Part shown: positions 19,175 through 28,693 of the stretch, in pieces
How the letters are laid out: every line of letters starts with the position of its first letter
How positions within the stretch are numbered: the stretch's first letter is position 1
The notes under the pieces: model-generated
Databases searched by the model: none
Told to the model about the DNA's origin: nothing
Seen by the model: only the letters and a program-made list of their open reading frames with translations
Program-made: the position numbers and the translations under genes
Source of the DNA: Leptolinea sp. HRD-7
GTDB lineage: Bacteria; Chloroflexota; Anaerolineae; Anaerolineales; Anaerolineaceae
DNA length: 64,000 nucleotides
Assembly (NCBI GenBank): GCA_024363285.1
Contig: AP024710.1
Coordinates: 558,001-622,000, forward strand
Direction of reading: 5' to 3'

Positions 19175-20041
19175 ATGCCCCAACGCAGCGACACTCTCTC
19201 CGCGGCTGATGACCCCCTCTCAGCCGTCTCCGGTACATTCCTCCAACTTCCTGACGGCCGCACATGGTATGAACTGGCCGGCCCCGCCAACGGCAAGCCG
19301 GTGGTGTTCGTCAACGGGTATTCCATTCCGCATTACCTGTGGGACCATAACTTTGCCGCGCTGGCCGAAGCCGGTTTCCGCGTGCTGCGCTTTGACCATT
19401 ACGGCCGCGGCTGGTCTGACCGGCCGGATGTGAACTACGATGACGCGCTGTTCGACAGGCAGATCGTCAACCTGCTCGACGCGCTGGGCATCCGCGGAAA
19501 AGTGTGCCTGGTGGGTTCGTCGATGGGCGGCATCGTGGCGGCCAATTTCGCTGACCGCCACCCGGAGCGCGTGGAACGCCTGGTGCTTATCGACCCGGCC
19601 GGCATGATGCCCAAACCGCGCTGGCCTAAATCGCTGCTGCTCATCCCGGGCATCGGTGAGCTGGTGATGCGCCTGACATCCGATGACACGCTGGCCGCCA
19701 CCATGGCCGACGACCTGCTCTACCCCCAACTGCAGCCCGAATATGTGGAAAAATATAAACCGCAGATGACAATCCCCGGTTTCAGGCGCGCCATCCTTTC
19801 TACTTACCGAAGCGGCCTGCTGTTTGACCGCCGCGATGTGTATGAACGCCTGGGTAAAACCCACATCCCCATTCTGATGATGTGGGGTGACCACGACCTG
19901 GTCATTCCGATGGATGCCGGGATGGAGATGTTGAAGTTGATGCCCAAAACCCGCTGGTGGGTGATCGAAGAGACCGGGCACGTTCCGCATTATGAAGTGC
20001 CGGGCGTGGTCAACCCGTTGTTGATCGACTTTCTGGAATGA
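19175..20041 (+). CDS. Alpha/beta-fold hydrolase
   Basis: The 288-aa protein has the classic fold. The oxyanion region is VVFVNGYSIPHYLWD, the strand after it FDHYGRGWSDRP, the nucleophile elbow VGSSMGG has S116, the acid is in WGDHDLVIP and the catalytic histidine in EETGHVPHYE. It should hydrolyse an ester, amide or lactone-like substrate in the cytoplasm; no signal peptide is seen. AGGA precedes the ATG. It is convergent with the metallophosphoesterase, one base separating the two stops. Substrate unknown. Confidence 0.9.
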   Translation: MPQRSDTLSAADDPLSAVSGTFLQLPDGRTWYELAGPANGKPVVFVNGYSIPHYLWDHNFAALAEAGFRVLRFDHYGRGWSDRPDVNYDDALFDRQIVNLLDALGIRGKVCLVGSSMGGIVAANFADRHPERVERLVLIDPAGMMPKPRWPKSLLLIPGIGELVMRLTSDDTLAATMADDLLYPQLQPEYVEKYKPQMTIPGFRRAILSTYRSGLLFDRRDVYERLGKTHIPILMMWGDHDLVIPMDAGMEMLKLMPKTRWWVIEETGHVPHYEVPGVVNPLLIDFLE

Positions 20042-20042
20042 A

Positions 20043-21020
20043 CTATTCCGCCGCTTTGCGCAGGGTGATCAGGTTGATCTCCGGCGTATTGAACAGACGA
20101 AAGCGCAATGGCGGTATGGGACCGCCCGCGCCCAGCCCGCGGCTGACGTATTGCTGAATGCCCGCTCCCTGGTACAACCCGCTGACAATACGCGGATCGG
20201 GGAACCAACCGCGCCGCTTCTCGTACCCCGCGGGCACATAGATAGCCCCGATGCCGGGCAGGCGGATCTGCCCGCCGTGGTAGTGACCGGCGATCACCAG
20301 GTCAAACGGCGGGATGTCGCGCGCAGGGTCATCAAGCTGTGACTTCGCCAGCGGGTAGTGCGTGATGCCGATGAGCGTGTCCTCTTCGGTGATGCCGTCA
20401 AAGGTGACCTGAAGCTGGCTGAGGAAGGCGATCTGATCAGCCAGGTAGCCGGCATACTGCGGGTACTTGCCGGAGGCCAGCCGGTCTACGGCGTTCTGCT
20501 TCAGGCTGGCGGGGGAGCGGCCCTCGTAGACTTCGGTAAACCACACCCGGGCGCCGCCGCGCTCAATGACCACGGGGCGGTCCATCAGGGTGAGGCCTTC
20601 GGCACGCAGGCGCAGACCCACGTCATACACATAGCCGGCTTTCAGGTCCACATCCTCCGAGCCGGAGTTGCCAGCCACATACAGCGCGGGCGAACGGTGT
20701 TCGATACCGTGGAACAGGTCAAGGAAAGGCCGCAGATCATCCTGATGGTCCTGCATGTCACCGGTGACGGCGATAATGTCGTACGTCAGCGCGTTGATGA
20801 CGGCGATCAGGTCGCTCTGACCTTCGCCGAAGTACAGGCTGTGCAGGTCGGAGATCTGCAGGATGGTGAAGCCGTCGAACGCCTGCGGCAGGCCGGGTAT
20901 GGTGACCTCTTGCCGGGTGACGGTGAAGCGCGCGTTATCGTACAGGGTGTAGATGGCGATGTTGGCGATGACGATGGCCGCGAGCAGCGTCACCAGGAGG
21001 GGAAGGAGGTGTTTGCGCAT
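20043..21020 (-). CDS. Membrane-anchored metallophosphoesterase (YaeI-like)
   Basis: The 325-aa protein starts with an N-terminal signal anchor (LLPLLVTLLAAIVIANIAI) followed by a calcineurin-like phosphoesterase: DLH in LQISDLHSLYF, GDMQD in VTGDMQDHQD, and GHYHGGQIRLPG near the C-terminus. The GNH(D/E) block reads AGNSGSED, so the usual histidine is missing. Start 21020 is chosen because the upstream in-frame ATG (21056) would put polar residues before the anchor and has no ribosome-binding site. YaeI-type members act on phosphodiesters such as UDP-lipid precursors; the substrate here is unknown. Confidence 0.85.
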   Translation of the reverse strand: MRKHLLPLLVTLLAAIVIANIAIYTLYDNARFTVTRQEVTIPGLPQAFDGFTILQISDLHSLYFGEGQSDLIAVINALTYDIIAVTGDMQDHQDDLRPFLDLFHGIEHRSPALYVAGNSGSEDVDLKAGYVYDVGLRLRAEGLTLMDRPVVIERGGARVWFTEVYEGRSPASLKQNAVDRLASGKYPQYAGYLADQIAFLSQLQVTFDGITEEDTLIGITHYPLAKSQLDDPARDIPPFDLVIAGHYHGGQIRLPGIGAIYVPAGYEKRRGWFPDPRIVSGLYQGAGIQQYVSRGLGAGGPIPPLRFRLFNTPEINLITLRKAAE

Positions 21021-21131
21021 GGAAGGGATTGTAATGCAGGATGCTATAATAAACATGTTTGTGAAGGGAGGAATGGCGCTTCAACGGGGAGTAAAAACGC
21101 TGGTATTCACCCCGTTTTATCCGCTACCATC

Positions 21132-23894
21132 ATGCCGCTCAGTGAAGCCGAAACCCGCCGACAACTCATTGACCCCCAGTTGACTTCCGCCGGGTGGATT
21201 ATTCAAGACCGCGCGCAAATGAACCTGTTCGCCGGGCGCGGTATCGCCGTGCGTGAATTCCCGCTGGATACCGGTTATGCCGATTACATGCTGTTCGTTG
21301 ACCGCAAAGCCGTGGGGGTCGTGGAAGCCAAAGCCCAGGGAGCAACATTAAGCGGTGTAGCGGAACAATCCGGCACGTACATCACAGGCCTTCCCGTGAA
21401 CATACCCCACATTGATCTCCCTCTTCCGTATGCCTACGAAACCAATGGGGTGGAAACATTTTTCCGCAACGGGCATGACCCCGAACCACGCAGCCGGCGG
21501 GTCTTCAATTTCCACAGGCCGGAAACCCTGGCGGATTGGGCTGCCGAACCCAAAACCCTGCGTGCCCGCTTGAAAGATATGCCGCCCCTGAACCCCGACG
21601 GATTATGGAAGGTTCAAGCCGAAACCATCCAGAATCTGGAACGCTCGCTGTCACGGGATGACCCCCGCGCGTTGATCCAGATGGCTACCGGGAGCGGAAA
21701 AACGTTTACCGCCGTAAGTGCTGTATACCGCCTGATCAAATTCGGAGGTGCCCGGCGGGTTTTGTTCCTGGTGGACCGCTCCAACCTGGGGCGGCAGACG
21801 CTGAAGGAATTCCAGCAATACCGCACACCGGATGACGGCCGCACCTTCGCGGAGCTTTACAATGTGCAGCGCCTGACCAGCAACGCGATTGACCCGGTGA
21901 ACAAGGTGGTGATCACCACCATACAACGCCTGTATTCGATGCTGAAAGGCGAACCTGAATTTGACCCCGGGAACGAGGAACAATCGCTATACGAGACCGA
22001 TTCCCCTGTGTTGAACAATTCCGCGTCCCTTCCGGTGGTATACAACCCGGCAATTCCTCCGGAAACCTTTGACGTGATCATCACCGATGAATGCCACCGC
22101 TCGATCTATAATTTATGGCGGCAGGTGCTCGAGTATTTTGACGGTTACCTTATCGGGCTTACGGCTACCCCATCCAAACAAACCTTCGGATTTTTCAACC
22201 AGAACCTGGTGATGGAATACCCCCGTTCACGCGCCGTGGCGGATGGCGTCAATGTGGACGGCCAGGTCTATCGCATTCAAACCCGCATTACCGAAGGCGG
22301 CAGCCAGGTGGACGCCGGTTACTACGTGGACAAGCGCGACAAGTTGACCCGCGCCGTGCGCTGGGAACAGCTTGACGAAGATTTTGTGTATACCCCCAAC
22401 CAGCTTGACCGCGAGGTGGTGTCGGAAAGCCAGATCCGTACGGTGATCCGCACGTTCAAGGAGAAGCTATTTACTGAACTGTACCCCGGCCGCACCGAAG
22501 TACCCAAGACGCTGGTTTTTGCCAAAGATGACAGCCATGCCGAGGATGTGGTGCGCATCATCCGTGAGGAGTTCGGCAAGGGAAATGATTTCTGCCAGAA
22601 GATCACCTACCGCATCGGCAATGCCAACCCGGAAGAACGCATCGCGGAATTTCGCAACAGTTACTTCCCGCGCATCGCGGTGACGGTGGACATGATCGCC
22701 ACCGGGACGGATATCCGCCCGCTGGAAATTCTGCTGTTCCTGCGGCTGGTGCGTTCGGCCAACTTCTTTGAACAAATGCTGGGCCGCGGCACGCGCATCA
22801 TCCACCCCGGCGACCTGCAATCGGTGACCCCTGACGCGCCGCGTAAAGATCACTTTGTGATCGTGGACGCGGTGGGCGTGGTAGACCTGGCCAAGGTGGA
22901 CACGCAATCACTGGAACGCAAGCGCAACACCCCCTTCCCCAAATTGCTGGAAGCCGCCGCGCTGGGTGTGGCGGACGAGGATACCCTGACCTCCCTGGCC
23001 GGACGGCTTGCCCGCCTGGAAACACAGTTGACCAGCCGTGAAGAAGAGCGCATCCATGACGCGTTGACCGCTTTTGACCCCGAACTGACGGATCTCTCCG
23101 GTCTATCGCACCGGCTGCTGGATGCCTGCGACCCGGATGTGATTCAGGCCACCGCTTCCCGCGATGCCGGGACGGATACGCCCACCCCCGAACAACTCTC
23201 GCAGGCTCGGGATGTGTTGATCGAACGCGCCATCCGGCCGCTGGCCGCCAACCCCGACCTGCGCGCCCTGTTGATTGAAGCGCAACAGCGCAACGAGCAG
23301 GTGATTGACACCGTCAGCGTGGACAGTGTGCTTGCCGCCGGCTTTGCCCCGGATGAAGCCCTGCGCACGGTGACCTCCTTTAAGGAGTATATTGAAACCC
23401 ACAAAGATGAGATCACCGCGCTGCAGTTGATCTACAGCCAGCCGTATGGCCTGCGGCAGGTGACCTATCGCCAGATCAAAGACCTGGCCGAGCAGTTACA
23501 ACAACCGCCGCATGCCTGGACGACCGAAACCCTGTGGCGCGCCTACGCGCAGGTGGAAAAGGACAAAGTGCGCGGCGCGGCCACCCGTAGGGTACTCACT
23601 GACCTGGTAGCGCTGGTGCGCCATGCCGTGCAGATGGAAGATGAACTGGTGCCCTTCCCTGAACAGGTGCAAAGCCGGTACAATGCCTGGCTGAGTGGAA
23701 AGACCTTCACCCCTGAACAGCGTTGGTGGCTGGATAAAATGGTGGAGCACATCAGCGTCAATCTGGCTATTCATGCGGAAGATATGGATAACGCGCCCTT
23801 CAACCAGAAAGGTGGGCGGCTGGGCGCGGCACGGCAATTTGGGCAAGAACTCCCGATATTAATAGATCACATTAATGAACTGCTGAAATTATGA
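21132..23894 (+). CDS. hsdR: Type I restriction enzyme R subunit
   Basis: The 920-aa motor/nuclease subunit has an N-terminal PD-(D/E)xK nuclease with D in DTGYADYMLF (about residue 50) and VVEAKAQ, then SF2 translocase motifs: Walker A MATGSGKT (about 183-190), motif II DECH (319-322) and a later GRGTRI, with an EcoEI-R-like C-terminal domain. The frame stays open upstream to 20358, but that part overlaps the opposite-strand metallophosphoesterase and is rejected; ATG 21132 begins directly with the conserved N-terminus. Its stop overlaps hsdS by four bases. It should cut DNA after translocation when sites are unmethylated. Confidence 0.95.
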   Translation: MPLSEAETRRQLIDPQLTSAGWIIQDRAQMNLFAGRGIAVREFPLDTGYADYMLFVDRKAVGVVEAKAQGATLSGVAEQSGTYITGLPVNIPHIDLPLPYAYETNGVETFFRNGHDPEPRSRRVFNFHRPETLADWAAEPKTLRARLKDMPPLNPDGLWKVQAETIQNLERSLSRDDPRALIQMATGSGKTFTAVSAVYRLIKFGGARRVLFLVDRSNLGRQTLKEFQQYRTPDDGRTFAELYNVQRLTSNAIDPVNKVVITTIQRLYSMLKGEPEFDPGNEEQSLYETDSPVLNNSASLPVVYNPAIPPETFDVIITDECHRSIYNLWRQVLEYFDGYLIGLTATPSKQTFGFFNQNLVMEYPRSRAVADGVNVDGQVYRIQTRITEGGSQVDAGYYVDKRDKLTRAVRWEQLDEDFVYTPNQLDREVVSESQIRTVIRTFKEKLFTELYPGRTEVPKTLVFAKDDSHAEDVVRIIREEFGKGNDFCQKITYRIGNANPEERIAEFRNSYFPRIAVTVDMIATGTDIRPLEILLFLRLVRSANFFEQMLGRGTRIIHPGDLQSVTPDAPRKDHFVIVDAVGVVDLAKVDTQSLERKRNTPFPKLLEAAALGVADEDTLTSLAGRLARLETQLTSREEERIHDALTAFDPELTDLSGLSHRLLDACDPDVIQATASRDAGTDTPTPEQLSQARDVLIERAIRPLAANPDLRALLIEAQQRNEQVIDTVSVDSVLAAGFAPDEALRTVTSFKEYIETHKDEITALQLIYSQPYGLRQVTYRQIKDLAEQLQQPPHAWTTETLWRAYAQVEKDKVRGAATRRVLTDLVALVRHAVQMEDELVPFPEQVQSRYNAWLSGKTFTPEQRWWLDKMVEHISVNLAIHAEDMDNAPFNQKGGRLGAARQFGQELPILIDHINELLKL

Positions 23895-25270
23895 ATGAAA
23901 ATAAAGGAAAAAAGACACCATTGATCCCCAACAATTGGAAATGGATAACTTTTGAAGAAGCAGGAAGTGGGGATAAAAATGCCATAGTTGATGGTCCTTT
24001 TGGTTCAAATCTAAAACTTACCGATTACATTACTGGGATTGAAGGTGTTCCTGTCCTTACAACTAAAAATCTAGAACATGGCTATTCAATAGAAAATTTA
24101 AGATTCATTTCGTTTGAAAAATTTTCTGAATTAAGACGAAGTGAAGTTAGAAGTGGAGATGTTCTAATCGCAAAAATAGGGTCTGTTGGAAAACATGCGA
24201 TTTATCCAGATGGATTACCGTCTGCAATAATCCCGGCAAATCTAATGAAAATAACTGTAAATAAAGAAATTGATACGAATTATTTAAACTATTTTTTGGA
24301 TACGAAAATATTTAAAGACCAACTATCTTCAATCACATCTGCTACTGCACAACCCGCATTTGGAATTACTAAATTTAAACAACTATTATTTCCTTTAGCC
24401 CCAAAGCAAGAACAACTAAAGATTGTTTCCAAAATTGACGAGCTTTTCAGCCAGCTTGACGCCGCCGAAGCCGCTCTCAAACGGGCGCGCGCCAACTTGA
24501 AACGCTATCGGCAATCTGTGCTGCAGGCGGCTGTCACCGGTGAGTTGACACGTGAGTGGCGCGAGTCACATCAGGGTGAGATTGATGAGTTACATTTTGA
24601 TACTAATAAGAATTCTATGTATTTAGAAAAAATTGTAAATCCATATGGATGGGGCGTTTTCAAATTTGAAGAACTTATTACAAAATCTCAAAATGGTTTG
24701 AGTAAAAGAAATTCTGAATTAGGAGACGATGTTATTGTTCTTAGATTAGCTGATATTACTTCTGATATGGTGAATACTGAAAAGAAAAGATATATCAAAT
24801 GCTCAAAACAAGAAATTGATAATTATGAATTACACAAGGATGATCTGCTTTGTATTCGTGTGAATGGGAGCAGAGATCTTGTGGGGCGAGTAATCAGAAT
24901 TTCTGAACTTCCAGAAACGATGTTGTTTTGTGATCATTTTATAAGGTTTAAACTTAAGAATGACAATATGGCAAAATATTTGTCTTTATATCTAAATAGC
25001 GATCTAATCAGAAAGTATATTGAAAAGAATATGGTTTCCAGTGCAGGGCAAAATACAGTATCACAAGGAACCTATTTCAATATTATGGTTACTCTACCGT
25101 CAATACAAGAACAATATAAAATTCTTGAATATATCGAACAAGCTTTTTCAATTATCAGTAACCTTGATAAGACAATAGAAATTAACTTGAAGAAAATCTC
25201 GCATACTCGTCAATCGATTTTGAGCCAAGCTTTTACAGGGAATTTGATTCCACGGGAATTGGAATTATGA
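23891..25270 (+). CDS. hsdS: Type I restriction-modification specificity subunit
   Basis: The 459-aa DNA-recognition subunit has two target recognition domains: about residues 10-185 (ends LFPLAPKQEQLKIVSKIDEL) and about 240-420 (ends LPSIQEQYKILEYIEQAF). They are joined by the conserved helical spacer ELFSQLDAAEAALKRARANL. Both recognition domains are visibly AT-rich, while the spacer (about 24431-24590) has the GC-rich codon use of the neighbours. This mosaic fits acquisition of new specificities by exchange at conserved spacers. Overlaps ATGA with hsdR before it and with hsdM after it. The target sequence cannot be read from the protein. Confidence 0.94.
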   Translation: MNENKGKKTPLIPNNWKWITFEEAGSGDKNAIVDGPFGSNLKLTDYITGIEGVPVLTTKNLEHGYSIENLRFISFEKFSELRRSEVRSGDVLIAKIGSVGKHAIYPDGLPSAIIPANLMKITVNKEIDTNYLNYFLDTKIFKDQLSSITSATAQPAFGITKFKQLLFPLAPKQEQLKIVSKIDELFSQLDAAEAALKRARANLKRYRQSVLQAAVTGELTREWRESHQGEIDELHFDTNKNSMYLEKIVNPYGWGVFKFEELITKSQNGLSKRNSELGDDVIVLRLADITSDMVNTEKKRYIKCSKQEIDNYELHKDDLLCIRVNGSRDLVGRVIRISELPETMLFCDHFIRFKLKNDNMAKYLSLYLNSDLIRKYIEKNMVSSAGQNTVSQGTYFNIMVTLPSIQEQYKILEYIEQAFSIISNLDKTIEINLKKISHTRQSILSQAFTGNLIPRELEL

Positions 25271-26751
25271 CCACACCCCAATCCAACACCATCGTCCAGC
25301 GCGTCTGGAATTATTGCAACGTCCTGCGGGATGACGGCGTTTCCTATGGCGATTATCTCGAGCAATTAACCTACCTGCTCTTCCTGAAAATGGACGATGA
25401 GAACCAGGAAAAGCTGAACAAGCCGCGCTCCGTACCGGCTGGTTACGACTGGCGCAGCCTGCTCCCGCTGGAAGGCGCCGAACTGGAAGCTCATTACATC
25501 AAGACCCTGAACGAACTGGGCAAAGGCGGCGGGCTGGTGCCGGTCATCTTCCGCAAGGCACAGAACCGCATTCAGGACCCGGCCAAATTAAAACGCCTGA
25601 TCGAGCTGATCAACGGAGAAACCTGGATCGGCCTGGATATGGATGTGAAAGGCGAAATTTACGAAGGCCTGCTGGAAAAAAACGCCCAGGATACCAAATC
25701 CGGCGCCGGGCAGTACTTCACCCCGCGCGAGTTGATCAAGGCTATTGTGGATGTCATGCAGCCCAGACCTGGCCAGACCATCTGCGACCCGGCCTGCGGC
25801 ACGGGCGGCTTTTTGCTTTCGGCGTACAACTACATTGTGGAAAAATTTACTCCGCTGGATCATGACGCGCTGGATTTTCTCATCCATAAAACCTTCCACG
25901 GCTGGGAAATTGTGGACGATGCCGCACGTCTGTGTGTGATGAACCTCTACCTGCACGGCATCGGGGCCAATGGCGGCTCGTCACCCATTCACGTGGGTGA
26001 CAGTCTGGCGAAAGACCCCGGCACGCGTTTCTCCATGGTGCTCACCAATCCGCCCTTCGGCAAGAAGAGCAGCGTTACGTTTGTCACGGAAGAGGGCGAG
26101 ATCAAGCGCGAAGCCCAGGTCATCGTGCGCGATGATTTCTGGACCTCCACCAGCAACAAGCAGTTGAATTTCGTGCAGCACGTCAAAACCATACTGGAAA
26201 TCAACGGCCGCGCGGCTGTGGTTGTGCCCGATAATGTGTTGTTTGAAGGCGGCGCGGGTGAAACTGTGCGCCGCAAGCTGCTGCACGAATGCGACGTGCA
26301 TACCCTTTTGCGCCTCCCCACCGGCCTGTTTTACGCGCAGGGCGTCAAAGCCAATGTGCTGTTTTTTGATAAGAAACCAGCCAGTGAAACGCCCTGGACA
26401 AAGCAGCTCTGGATCTATGATTTTCGCACCAACCAGAACTTCACCCTGAAAACCCACATGCTGCAACGTGCCGATCTGGATGAATTTGTAGCCTGCTTCC
26501 ACGCGGAAAACCGCTTCGAACGTCAGGCAACGTGGAGTGAAACGAATCCCGGCGGCCGCTGGCGTATGTTCACCTATGATGAACTGGCCGCGCGCGATAA
26601 ATTCAATCTGGATATCACCTGGTTGCGGGATGAGTCACTGGAAGACAGCGCCAATCTTCCCGCGCCGGATGTCCTCGCGCAGGAGATCGCGGATGATCTG
26701 GAAGTCGCGTTGGAACAGATCAAGGGTGTGTTGAGCAGTCTGGAAAAGTAA
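25267..26751 (+). CDS. hsdM: Type I restriction-modification methyltransferase subunit
   Basis: The 494-aa N6-adenine methyltransferase has an N-terminal helical HsdM domain (SYGDYLEQLTYLLFLKMDDE), the AdoMet-binding motif I DPACGTGGF (from D174) and the catalytic motif IV NPPF (261-264). With HsdS it methylates the recognition site and protects host DNA. Length is normal. It is last of a tightly overlapping R-S-M operon, an unusual order since hsdM often comes before hsdS. No terminator hairpin is seen; a short repeat element begins nine bases after the stop. Confidence 0.95.
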   Translation: MTTPQSNTIVQRVWNYCNVLRDDGVSYGDYLEQLTYLLFLKMDDENQEKLNKPRSVPAGYDWRSLLPLEGAELEAHYIKTLNELGKGGGLVPVIFRKAQNRIQDPAKLKRLIELINGETWIGLDMDVKGEIYEGLLEKNAQDTKSGAGQYFTPRELIKAIVDVMQPRPGQTICDPACGTGGFLLSAYNYIVEKFTPLDHDALDFLIHKTFHGWEIVDDAARLCVMNLYLHGIGANGGSSPIHVGDSLAKDPGTRFSMVLTNPPFGKKSSVTFVTEEGEIKREAQVIVRDDFWTSTSNKQLNFVQHVKTILEINGRAAVVVPDNVLFEGGAGETVRRKLLHECDVHTLLRLPTGLFYAQGVKANVLFFDKKPASETPWTKQLWIYDFRTNQNFTLKTHMLQRADLDEFVACFHAENRFERQATWSETNPGGRWRMFTYDELAARDKFNLDITWLRDESLEDSANLPAPDVLAQEIADDLEVALEQIKGVLSSLEK

Positions 26752-26759
26752 TTTTCACG

Positions 26760-26847
26760 GTAGGTTTGATGCGTTGAACGCACTAAAATTCTGGCATGAA
26801 TCGTTTGATTAGCCAGGATACATTATTGAGCGTTCAACACATCCTAC
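26760..26847. repeat. Small GTAGG-ended inverted-repeat element
   Basis: An 88-bp unit starts GTAGGTTTGATGCGTTGAAC and ends with GCGTTCAACACATCCTAC, its imperfect reverse complement. A near-identical end (GCGTTCAGCACATCCTAC) stands alone at 30520-30537. The remaining bases to 27002 show no gene. Confidence 0.55.
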
Positions 26848-27002
26848 TCGGGCAGGTTTATATTATTGACATATATCCGGATGCTTTCTCCCGGAAATCA
26901 TCACCGAACAGCGGCATTTCACCCAATCCCCTCAATCGGCGGTCAGAGCTATAATCAGATCCACAACCGTATTCCCATTTCCACCAACAGGATAAAACAC
27001 CC

Positions 27003-27923
27003 ATGACCACAGATCATGTTGACCGCTCCAACCTCACCCGTTTTGCCTGGCTATCCATCGGGGTGGCCATTTTCACCATCATCCTCAAAACCGTGGCCTA
27101 CTGGCTGACCGGCTCCGTGGGACTGTTATCCGACGCGCTCGAGTCACTGGTCAACGTGGCGGGCGGGTTGATGGCCCTGGGCATGCTCACCATCGCCGCC
27201 CGGCCGGCGGATGAGAACCACACCTACGGGCACAGCAAAGCGGAGTATTTTTCCAGCGGCGTGGAAGGCACGCTCATCCTTGTCGCCGCCATCCTCATTG
27301 CCTACACGGCCATCGAACGCATCATCAACCCCAAAGAGCTGGAACAGGTGGGCATCGGGTTGATCGTCTCCGTGGCGGCGTCACTGGCCAACCTCGGCGT
27401 CGCCCTGCTGCTGGCGCGGGCCGGCAAGAAATACAATTCCATATCGCTCACCGCCAACTCGCATCACCTGATGACCGACGTGTGGACCTCCGGCGGCGTG
27501 CTGGCAGGGGTCGGACTGGTGGCCGTCACCGGGTGGAAGGTGCTGGATCCGGTCATCGCTCTGCTGGTGGCGTTGAACATCGTCTGGGCAGGATTCGGCA
27601 TTATCCGCAATTCCGTCTCCGGGCTGATGGACGCCAGTCTGCCCAAAAGCGACCTGGATATCATTCAGGGAATACTGGAAAAACACGGTGAAACCGGGGT
27701 GCGGTTCCACGCCCTGCGCACGCGTCAGTCGGGCTCGGTCAAGATCATCTCACTGCACGTGCTGGTGCCGGGCAACTGGACTGTCAAACGCGGGCACAAA
27801 TTGACGTCGGAGATCGAAGCAGAGATCAGCCGCGCGCTGGCAGACAGTGTGGTCTTCACCCATCTGGAAGCCCTGTCAGACCCGATCGCCGCGGATGATG
27901 TGTTGTTCGGCAAACAGGTATAG
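27003..27923 (+). CDS. Cation diffusion facilitator (CDF) metal transporter
   Basis: The 306-aa inner-membrane antiporter likely exports Zn2+, Fe2+, Mn2+ or a similar divalent ion in exchange for protons. Six TM helices occupy about 12-200. Metal-site residues appear in TM2 (GLLSDALESLVNVAGG) and TM5 (HHLMTDVWTSGG, an HxxxD pair). The C-terminal cytoplasmic domain (about 210-300) carries TGVRFHALRTRQSG and ISLHVLVPG. AGGA lies upstream of the ATG. It appears monocistronic, ending in a strong terminator. The transported metal cannot be fixed from these motifs. Confidence 0.93.
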   Translation: MTTDHVDRSNLTRFAWLSIGVAIFTIILKTVAYWLTGSVGLLSDALESLVNVAGGLMALGMLTIAARPADENHTYGHSKAEYFSSGVEGTLILVAAILIAYTAIERIINPKELEQVGIGLIVSVAASLANLGVALLLARAGKKYNSISLTANSHHLMTDVWTSGGVLAGVGLVAVTGWKVLDPVIALLVALNIVWAGFGIIRNSVSGLMDASLPKSDLDIIQGILEKHGETGVRFHALRTRQSGSVKIISLHVLVPGNWTVKRGHKLTSEIEAEISRALADSVVFTHLEALSDPIAADDVLFGKQV

Positions 27924-27955
27924 CCGCACGCAGGCGGAGATATAGTGGAAAGTTG

Positions 27956-27989
27956 AACGGCGGGGTCGATCGCGATCCCGCCGTTTTTT
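27956..27989 (+). terminator. Intrinsic terminator after CDF gene
   Basis: A 9-bp outer stem AACGGCGGG / CCCGCCGTT (27956-27985) encloses the self-complementary GATCGCGATC and is followed by a T run. Confidence 0.88.
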
Positions 27990-28084
27990 GAAGACTCCGG
28001 CAGTCCATTACGCGGTGCTCGCGCCCTGAATCCGGCACAAAACCTTCGGCTGCCCCGGTTTCACGATCAGGCGAACACCACATC

Positions 28085-28693
28085 CTATTCAGGGAGGTTG
28101 TTAATATTTACCCTGAACCCGGTAATAACATCGCGGAATTCTTGACCAAAAATGGGGATTTTATCCAGCCCAACCACCCGCGCCACATACGCCGCGGGGT
28201 CGCGCTTGTTCACCATGCTCATCACCGAGAGCCAGGCGTAACTGCCGTGGGGGTCGCAATCCAGCGTCTTATACTTGCCGCGGTATACCGGGTGGTCTAT
28301 CGGCCACACGGTTTTGTAGTCCTCTTCGCAGAACTTTTCGTAGAACTTGATCTCTTCGTCCAGTAGTTGGATGTACCCCTTCCCCAACCGGTTTGAAACG
28401 GAAATGGCCGCGCCCTCGCCTTTCAGGTTTTGAAAATCGTCAATATTGAAAGCCGCCAGCAGTGTCACCCCCACAGGCCTGCCTTTGGCGTCCAACCACC
28501 GTTCCGTGCGGATGTCCGTCCACGCTTTGGGCAGGTCGGCCTCGATCACGCCGAAGTCGTCGGTCACGGTGTGCAGGTCACGTTCGGGCATGGGCGTGGG
28601 AGTGGGTGTCGCGGCAGGCGCGGCAGCCGCGAGTAACAGTGAGAGGGTCACGATAAGGATGGGGAGGAACAGCCAGCGGGTGGTCATATTCAT
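28085..28693 (-). CDS. Secreted protein of unknown function
   Basis: Not recognised. From the ATG at 28693 the 202-aa product has a signal peptide (LFLPILIVTLSLLLAAAAPA), a short Thr-Pro linker (ATPTPTPMPE) and a compact domain of about 165 residues containing FGVIEADLPKAW and two cysteines (KFCEED, TLDCDPHG). Residues upstream of 28693 in the same frame look non-coding. It is probably exported; whether the signal is cleaved cannot be told. It has no operon partner. Confidence 0.7.
   Translation of the reverse strand: MNMTTRWLFLPILIVTLSLLLAAAAPAATPTPTPMPERDLHTVTDDFGVIEADLPKAWTDIRTERWLDAKGRPVGVTLLAAFNIDDFQNLKGEGAAISVSNRLGKGYIQLLDEEIKFYEKFCEEDYKTVWPIDHPVYRGKYKTLDCDPHGSYAWLSVMSMVNKRDPAAYVARVVGLDKIPIFGQEFRDVITGFRVNINNLPE

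Noticed and set aside
19220..19990. A 256-codon minus-strand open frame
   Set aside because: Antisense shadow of the alpha/beta hydrolase, whose catalytic motifs are complete on the plus strand.
21045..21050. TATAAT as hsdR promoter
   Set aside because: The -10 is perfect but no acceptable -35 lies 16-18 bp upstream, and it falls near the divergent metallophosphoesterase start, so it was not listed as a feature.
20358..21131. A 258-codon N-terminal extension of hsdR
   Set aside because: It is antisense to the metallophosphoesterase gene. Conserved HsdR sequence begins at the ATG at 21132.
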